This document shows positions 1 through 3,408 of a stretch of DNA of 6,038 nucleotides, one piece after another. Origin of the DNA: Gammaproteobacteria bacterium. GTDB taxonomy: Bacteria > Pseudomonadota > Gammaproteobacteria > Coxiellales > Coxiellaceae. Numbering within the stretch: the stretch's first letter is position 1; each line of letters starts with the position of its first letter. The position numbers were made by a program, and so were the translations under genes. The notes beneath the pieces are model-generated. The model was not told the DNA's origin. It worked only from the letters and a program-made list of their open reading frames with translations, and did no database searches. Location of the stretch: contig JAJFJO010000335.1 of assembly GCA_021774015.1 (NCBI GenBank), positions 1 to 6,038 on the forward strand, in the 5' to 3' direction.

Positions 1-941
1 TTCTTTGCATGCCCATCAATTGCAGCCAACAGCCAAAAAATCACTTGGGACCGAAAAAATATGTCCCTATCTTCATTTGCATTTGACGAGCTCAGCAACA
101 GTTGCATTATTTTTTCAATCCCTGGCCCACCATCTGATTGATATTTTACATTAGGCGAAACGCCCATCGCCTGACACATATCTTCTTGTGGCAAGCGCAT
201 CAACCAGCTTTTATCTACCGCATATTCTCTATCAAACCGCTCGACAATAAGAACTTTAACATCTTCAAACGTCTGAATATCACAGTTAGCAACTGGCAAT
301 CCAAATTCTTTAAGTATTTTTGAACACAACCACTCATTTTCACAACTATCGCTTAAATCCATCTGTTGATGCTGAATAAAACCAATAGGCAACTTAAAAA
401 TATGGCTAGTAGGTGTCGTTCCGACTGGGCGATTCCAAGTGTTGTTATAGAGTAAAAAAGCTGATTTTTCCTGCGCACCCGCTATAGAAATCCTAAAATC
501 ATCATTGTCAGACATACCTAATGGATGGGTAGTATAATTACGCAGCAATGAAGCCAAATCGCTTTCTCGCAAAGGCTCACATTTAATGTGTTTTTTAAAT
601 TCGAAATGATCTTCTTCAATTATTTGAATAGCGCCAACACAATCCCTACCAATACATGCAAGTAAATCAAATGGGTGAATTGACTGCGCCTGAAATCTTG
701 CCTGTATCCTAATACGAAGCTGTGGATTATCGGGTAGTAAGTTATCAAAAAAATGATAAACAACATCTCCATCGTGCGTACTACCAGTCAAAGGTAGAGA
801 TAATGAAATTGGACGCGCATCTTGCAAATTCAGCCACTCTCTCTCATAAGTAAAACGCATTTCTGCATTACTCATTTTTTCTAAGTGACCAACAAGCACA
901 CCATTCATTAATAATGAGAGGCGCTGAGGCTGTCTACTCAT
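1..941 (-). CDS. hipA: HipA-type Ser/Thr kinase toxin, C-terminus cut by window edge
   Basis: Minus-strand frame open from an ATG at 941 to the left edge: 313 complete codons, no stop. E. coli HipA is about 440 residues, so roughly the last 125 are missing. Seen: an N-terminal HipA_N-like part (FFDNLLPD at 64-71, PFDLL at 90-94), the RISIAGAQEK segment at 150-159 whose Ser152 matches the E. coli autophosphorylation site Ser150, KLPIG at 183-187, VERFDR at 233-238, LPQEDMCQ at 250-257, SDGGPGI at 269-275, and IDGHAK at 308-313 with the catalytic Asp at 309, the same number as in E. coli. Known of the family: HipA phosphorylates glutamyl-tRNA synthetase GltX in E. coli, which triggers the stringent response and dormancy, and HipB neutralises it. 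The start follows the hipB stop by two bases (TAG-TA-ATG), so translation is probably coupled; the ribosome site (GGAAG about 10 bases upstream) is weak. Whether the gene is intact beyond the edge is unknown. The family call is very firm; the target is inferred. Confidence 0.95.
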   Translation of the reverse strand, partial: MSRQPQRLSLLMNGVLVGHLEKMSNAEMRFTYEREWLNLQDARPISLSLPLTGSTHDGDVVYHFFDNLLPDNPQLRIRIQARFQAQSIHPFDLLACIGRDCVGAIQIIEEDHFEFKKHIKCEPLRESDLASLLRNYTTHPLGMSDNDDFRISIAGAQEKSAFLLYNNTWNRPVGTTPTSHIFKLPIGFIQHQQMDLSDSCENEWLCSKILKEFGLPVANCDIQTFEDVKVLIVERFDREYAVDKSWLMRLPQEDMCQAMGVSPNVKYQSDGGPGIEKIMQLLLSSSNANEDRDIFFRSQVIFWLLAAIDGHAK

Positions 942-943
942 TA

Positions 944-1195
944 CTACCACTCTTCCGTCCAGGGTTTTTTATCGGCATTCGACTCTCCTTTAGGTGAAAC
1001 CGTCAATTCCATGCCTACAGAAGAGAGTATGCGAAACAACGTATCCAACTTAGTACTCGCTGGTTTATTTTCAAATGCAGATACCGTTACTTGCTTTAAA
1101 CCGACCCGCTCCCCAACCGCAGCCTGGCTTAGCTTGAGTTTTTTGCGCTGGTTGACCACTGCAACAGCTAAATTCTCTGGTGAAATTACCAACAT
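944..1195 (-). CDS. hipB: HipB-type HTH antitoxin and autorepressor
   Basis: An 83-residue protein (E. coli HipB is 88) with one Cro/C1-type helix-turn-helix. LSQAAVGERVGL (22-33) forms the first helix and turn, and KQVTVSAFEN (34-43) the recognition helix. Lys34-Gln35 align with E. coli Lys38-Gln39, which are the operator-reading residues as I recall. The pattern KQ.T.S.FEN.P..T.L...F.IL.S is shared with E. coli HipB. The protein ends in a short polar tail closing with Trp83, as E. coli HipB ends in Trp88. The start is set by a strong AGGAGG seven bases upstream. It lies directly before hipA with two intervening bases, the usual antitoxin-first order. Expected role: it dimerises, binds the three upstream TATCC-N8-GGATA sites to repress hipBA, and holds HipA inactive. 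Neighbour, operator match and tail together make a generic XRE regulator unlikely. Confidence 0.93.
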   Translation of the reverse strand: MLVISPENLAVAVVNQRKKLKLSQAAVGERVGLKQVTVSAFENKPASTKLDTLFRILSSVGMELTVSPKGESNADKKPWTEEW

Positions 1196-1202
1196 GATGC
1201 TG

Positions 1203-1208
1203 CCTCCT
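1203..1208 (-). promoter_or_regulatory. Strong Shine-Dalgarno site of hipB
   Basis: AGGAGG on the minus strand, seven bases before the hipB ATG. It is a full-strength site, unlike the weak one in front of hipA. This fits the usual excess of antitoxin over toxin and supports the start at 1195. Confidence 0.85.
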
Positions 1209-1216
1209 AGAATCTC

Positions 1217-1234
1217 TATCCCCTACAGAGGATA
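1217..1234. promoter_or_regulatory. HipB operator 1 (TATCC-N8-GGATA), closest to hipB
   Basis: TATCC and GGATA half-sites flank the eight-base spacer CCTACAGA. This matches the E. coli HipB operator consensus at every fixed position. It lies just upstream of the hipB ribosome site, where bound repressor would block a promoter or early transcription. Confidence 0.88.
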
Positions 1235-1240
1235 AAATCA

Positions 1241-1269
1241 AGTTTATCCCCTAGAGAGGATAAAATCAA
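1241..1269 (-). promoter_or_regulatory. Candidate hipBA promoter
   Basis: Minus-strand TTGATT (plus-strand 1264-1269) and TAAACT (1241-1246) lie 17 bases apart, each matching four of six sigma-70 consensus positions. Transcription would start near 1234, giving a leader of about 40 bases to the hipB ATG. The next linker offers a second, weaker pair (TTGATT at 1236-1241 with TAGAGA at 1213-1218, also 17 bases). The boxes sit in the repeat linkers and the operators fill the spacers, which fits tight autorepression. Confidence 0.55.
1245..1262. promoter_or_regulatory. HipB operator 2, middle, inside the promoter spacer
   Basis: TATCC and GGATA half-sites around CCTAGAGA. Its centre is exactly 28 bases from those of operators 1 and 3. 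It almost coincides with the 17-base spacer of the candidate hipBA promoter, so a bound HipB dimer would sit between the -35 and -10 boxes. Confidence 0.88.
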
Positions 1270-1272
1270 GTT

Positions 1273-1290
1273 TATCCCCTGTAGAGGATA
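1273..1290. promoter_or_regulatory. HipB operator 3, next to the ispH stop
   Basis: TATCC and GGATA half-sites around CCTGTAGA. It ends eight bases short of the ispH stop codon and lies immediately upstream of the candidate -35 box of hipBA. Repressor here could also affect read-through from ispH (inference). Confidence 0.87.
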
Positions 1291-1298
1291 AAACAGCC

Positions 1299-2249
1299 TT
1301 AAGACTTCATCACCTCAGCATCGCGCAGCTCTTTTGGCAATGCGAATACAATAGTCTCTTCACGACCATGCATATTGTCACAACCGCTCGCACCCCACTC
1401 CTTCAAGCGTTCAACAACGCCCTGAACGAGGGTCTCAGGTGCAGATGCACCCGCGGTCACGCCAATAACCACATCATCTACAAACCAATCACGCTGCAAA
1501 TCATCTGCTTGATCAATTAAATAAGACGGCCGACCAAGACGTTCGGCAAGCTCTTTTAAGCGATTAGAGTTTGAGCTGGTTTCTGAGCCAACAACAATCA
1601 CCATGTCACATTGCGATGCTAAATTTTTTACAGCATCCTGACGATTTTGCGTCGCGTAACAAATATCATCTTTTTTAGGGCCAGCAATATTAGGGAATTT
1701 TTGCTTTAATGTTTCAATAATTTTATTAGCATCATCAACAGACAACGTCGTTTGCGTGGTATACATACAAGCATCTGGATTTTTCAACTCAAGTTTTGCA
1801 ACATCCTCTGTGCTTTCAACCAGGTAAATACCCGCTTCATTATTGCGATACTGCCCCATCGTGCCTTCTACTTCTGGATGACCCGCATGCCCTATCAAAA
1901 TACATTCTTCACCACGACGCGCGCAACGAGCCACTTCCATATGCACCTTAGTCACCAAAGGGCACGTGGCATCAAAGACATAAAAGCCTCGTTGCTGTGC
2001 TAGCTCACGCACCGCTTGCGACACACCATGCGCGCTGAAAATCAACGTTGCGCCTTTTGGAACCTCAGAAATATCATCCGTAAAAATAGCACCTTTCGCT
2101 TTCAGGCTGTCCACAACAGGTCGATTGTGAACAACCTCATGACGCACATAGATCGGCGGACCCAAGCGCTCTAAGGCTCGCTCAACAATTTCAATAGCAC
2201 GGTCTACACCGGCACAAAAGCCTCGAGGATTGGCAAGTAATACTTTCAT
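1299..2249 (-). CDS. ispH: 4-hydroxy-3-methylbut-2-enyl diphosphate reductase
   Basis: Last enzyme of the methylerythritol phosphate pathway. It reduces HMBPP to isopentenyl and dimethylallyl diphosphate in the cytosol, using a [4Fe-4S] cluster. The protein is 316 residues, the same length as E. coli IspH. Visible at the same numbers as in E. coli: cluster ligands Cys12 (PRGFCAGV), Cys96 (DATCPL) and Cys197 (ICYAT); substrate residues His41, His74 (SAHGV), His124 and the proton donor Glu126 (HPE), Thr167, Ser225-Ser226-Asn227 (SSNSNR) and Ser269 (GASAPE). The ATG at 2249 has AGGA seven bases upstream (plus-strand 2257-2260). It is normally the last gene of ileS-lspA-fkpB-ispH. Here it is separated from lspA by an opposed gene and so probably relies on its own promoter. 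hipB follows on the same strand with only the operator array between and no evident terminator. Nothing looks damaged. Confidence 0.98.
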   Translation of the reverse strand: MKVLLANPRGFCAGVDRAIEIVERALERLGPPIYVRHEVVHNRPVVDSLKAKGAIFTDDISEVPKGATLIFSAHGVSQAVRELAQQRGFYVFDATCPLVTKVHMEVARCARRGEECILIGHAGHPEVEGTMGQYRNNEAGIYLVESTEDVAKLELKNPDACMYTTQTTLSVDDANKIIETLKQKFPNIAGPKKDDICYATQNRQDAVKNLASQCDMVIVVGSETSSNSNRLKELAERLGRPSYLIDQADDLQRDWFVDDVVIGVTAGASAPETLVQGVVERLKEWGASGCDNMHGREETIVFALPKELRDAEVMKS

Positions 2250-2277
2250 CTATAGGTCCTACTATTCAGTTGCCGGC

Positions 2278-2307
2278 ATCATACCTGAATTAGGCCAAAA
2301 AGTGCAA
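2278..2307 (-). promoter_or_regulatory. Candidate ispH promoter
   Basis: Minus-strand TATGAT (five of six -10 positions, plus-strand 2278-2283) lies 18 bases from a weak TTGCAC -35 (2302-2307). Transcription would begin near 2271, about 22 bases before the ATG, which leaves room for the ribosome site. Because the opposed gene at 2414-2926 breaks the ancestral operon, a promoter is needed in this gap. Confidence 0.45.
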
Positions 2308-2375
2308 ATATTGATCGGTTGTTTTATATGTTGCATTCATCAGATATTGGTGATATCGATACCTGTGAAATAGAC

Positions 2376-2381
2376 TATACT
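2376..2381 (+). promoter_or_regulatory. Candidate -10 box for the membrane-protein gene
   Basis: TATACT matches five of six -10 positions and lies 32 bases before the ATG at 2414. No convincing -35 sits 16-18 bases upstream, so the promoter is either weak or activator-dependent. An 8-bp palindrome TATCGATA (2354-2361) lies about where the -35 should be; a regulator site there is only a guess. Confidence 0.35.
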
Positions 2382-2413
2382 AGTATGAAACTAACGAATA
2401 AAGGATAACTCTC

Positions 2414-2926
2414 ATGCAAACTGAAGATATTATTATTCAACAAAGTAATTATACAACACACGATATCCCAACCTGGGCAATATTAATTGTTTCTATTATC
2501 GGCATCGCCCTATTTGTTGTTTTTATTCTCTATCTTTTGTCCCTGTTCAAGGCAGCAAAACGTGTACCCCAAGAACATCAAGTATTCCCTGCTTGGTTTG
2601 TTTGGATGATGCTTATCCCGGTTGCAGGCTATGTGTTTAATTGGTTGATGTTGCCTTTTGGTATCCCAAAATCATTCGAGAAATATTTAAGTGGCAATGA
2701 GCAGGCTGTTCGTGATGCAAAAACTTTATTTGGCTTAGGCCTTACTATGGTCATCATTCCATTATTGCTGTGGATTCCATTTGTGAATATTGTATTAGGT
2801 ATTGGTGCATTTGCCGTTTGGATTATTTACTGGGTGAAAGTGGTCAGTTTCAGGAAAAAATATCTCGATGCAATCATTCCACCCGCACCTAAATCCGATG
2901 AGGCAACATCAAAGCCTGAAAGTTAA
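2414..2926 (+). CDS. Unrecognised small multi-spanning inner-membrane protein
   Basis: I do not recognise this 170-residue protein as a named family. It has a polar start (1-18), then hydrophobic stretches at about 20-45, 58-82 and 104-146. The last is long enough for two closely spaced helices, so three or four membrane passes are likely. Two basic loops follow passes (KAAKR at 46-50, FRKKY at 146-150), suggesting those sides face the cytoplasm. It ends in a Pro- and charge-rich tail (156-170). There is no cleavable signal peptide and no catalytic motif that I can see. AAGGA lies eight bases before the ATG. It is the only plus-strand gene here, occupies the place where fkpB normally sits, diverges from ispH, and ends two bases from the stop of lspA. 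Coding is supported by uninterrupted length, the ribosome site and the clear hydrophobic pattern. Function is unknown. Confidence 0.85.
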   Translation: MQTEDIIIQQSNYTTHDIPTWAILIVSIIGIALFVVFILYLLSLFKAAKRVPQEHQVFPAWFVWMMLIPVAGYVFNWLMLPFGIPKSFEKYLSGNEQAVRDAKTLFGLGLTMVIIPLLLWIPFVNIVLGIGAFAVWIIYWVKVVSFRKKYLDAIIPPAPKSDEATSKPES

Positions 2927-2928
2927 CG

Positions 2929-3408
2929 TTATTTTTTACTAAAAAATATTAAGTGAACAATCAACAGCCCAGCGCCGATGCAGACGGCGCTGTCGGCAAT
3001 ATTAAATGTCGCAAAATGCCAGCTGCCAATATGAAAATCGGCAAAATCGATTACGTAACCGTATAAGACTCTATCGATTAAATTCCCGACAGCACCCCCT
3101 AGAATCAAACTCAATGAGCACGCCAACAGTGCGTCTTTGCGCGGTGTTTTTAACAACCAGGCAATTAAAATAATCGATATAGCCAAAGAGATGGAGGTAA
3201 ACAACCAAATCTGCCAACCCGTTTGCTCACCCAAAAAACTAAATGCCGCGCCGGGGTTGTATGCGAGTGTCAGATTAAAAAAAGGCAACACCTCAACTGG
3301 TTGACCTAATGTTAGGTGTGTATTTAAATACAATTTACTAAATTGATCGATAGCAATCACACATATACTAAGCAGCAACCACGGCCACGCTTTTTTAATA
3401 GCACTCAT
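2929..3408 (-). CDS. lspA: Lipoprotein signal peptidase (signal peptidase II)
   Basis: Inner-membrane aspartyl protease that cuts the signal peptide from diacylglyceryl-modified prolipoproteins, just before the lipidated Cys; it is the target of globomycin. The protein is 159 residues (E. coli 164), with four hydrophobic segments at about 9-28, 66-86, 95-111 and 135-156. Family blocks seen: IDQFSK (20-25), AYNPGAAFSFL (49-59), GNLIDR (108-113), YVIDF (118-122) and FNIADS (135-140). Asp121 and Asp139 occupy the catalytic dyad positions, 18 apart as in E. coli; Asp112 and Arg113 of NLIDR are also conserved. The ATG overlaps the ileS stop by one base (TAATG), with AGGAA about nine bases upstream, so translation is coupled to ileS. 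Its stop faces the stop of an opposed gene two bases away, and no terminator is evident. Well supported. Confidence 0.98.
   Translation of the reverse strand: MSAIKKAWPWLLLSICVIAIDQFSKLYLNTHLTLGQPVEVLPFFNLTLAYNPGAAFSFLGEQTGWQIWLFTSISLAISIILIAWLLKTPRKDALLACSLSLILGGAVGNLIDRVLYGYVIDFADFHIGSWHFATFNIADSAVCIGAGLLIVHLIFFSKK
2970..2992. other. Perfect 7-bp inverted repeat inside the 3' end of lspA
   Basis: CAGCGCC and GGCGCTG surround a nine-base loop (2977-2985). It is GC-rich in an AT-rich neighbourhood. It lies 44 bases beyond the stop of the opposed membrane-protein gene and could form the 3' end of that transcript. No run of T follows on either strand, so it is not a standard intrinsic terminator, and it may simply be lspA coding sequence. 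Confidence 0.3.

Larger units (their letters stand above)
1217..1290. repeat. Three-copy 28-bp tandem repeat carrying the hip operators
   Basis: Three 18-bp palindromes are separated by two identical 10-bp linkers, AAATCAAGTT on the plus strand (1235-1244 and 1263-1272). This gives a 28-bp period, with the third copy lacking its linker. The operators differ from one another only in the inner spacer. The perfect linkers suggest tandem duplication of one operator-plus-linker unit, or selection on the linker because it carries promoter boxes. Confidence 0.9.
2250..2413. other. Divergent intergenic region between ispH and the membrane-protein gene
   Basis: An AT-rich 164-base gap and the longest non-coding stretch in the window. 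It holds the ribosome sites and candidate promoters of both divergent genes. Between about 2308 and 2353 I see no recognisable site, no small RNA signature and no remnant of fkpB. Confidence 0.6.

Noticed and set aside
1217..1290. Short regular repeats resembling a CRISPR array
   Set aside because: The period is 28 bp, the linkers are only 10 bp and identical, the repeats are exact HipB operator palindromes beside hipB, and no cas gene is present.
1273..1301. Operator 3 palindrome as the intrinsic terminator of ispH
   Set aside because: The stem is short and interrupted, no T tract follows on the minus strand, and the same palindrome recurs twice at 28-bp spacing, which operator function explains better.
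1752..2003. Plus-strand open frames inside ispH, lspA, ileS, hipB and hipA (for example 1752-2003, 4379-4726, 3343-3531, 1011-1235, 138-323)
   Set aside because: Each lies antisense to a firmly identified gene, has no credible ribosome site and encodes low-complexity or unlikely protein; these are shadows.
2931..2947. ATTTTTT/AAAAAAT inverted repeat as a bidirectional terminator
   Set aside because: The stem is all A-T with a three-base loop, encodes the end of lspA, and has no T run after it; it is unlikely to be stable enough to terminate.
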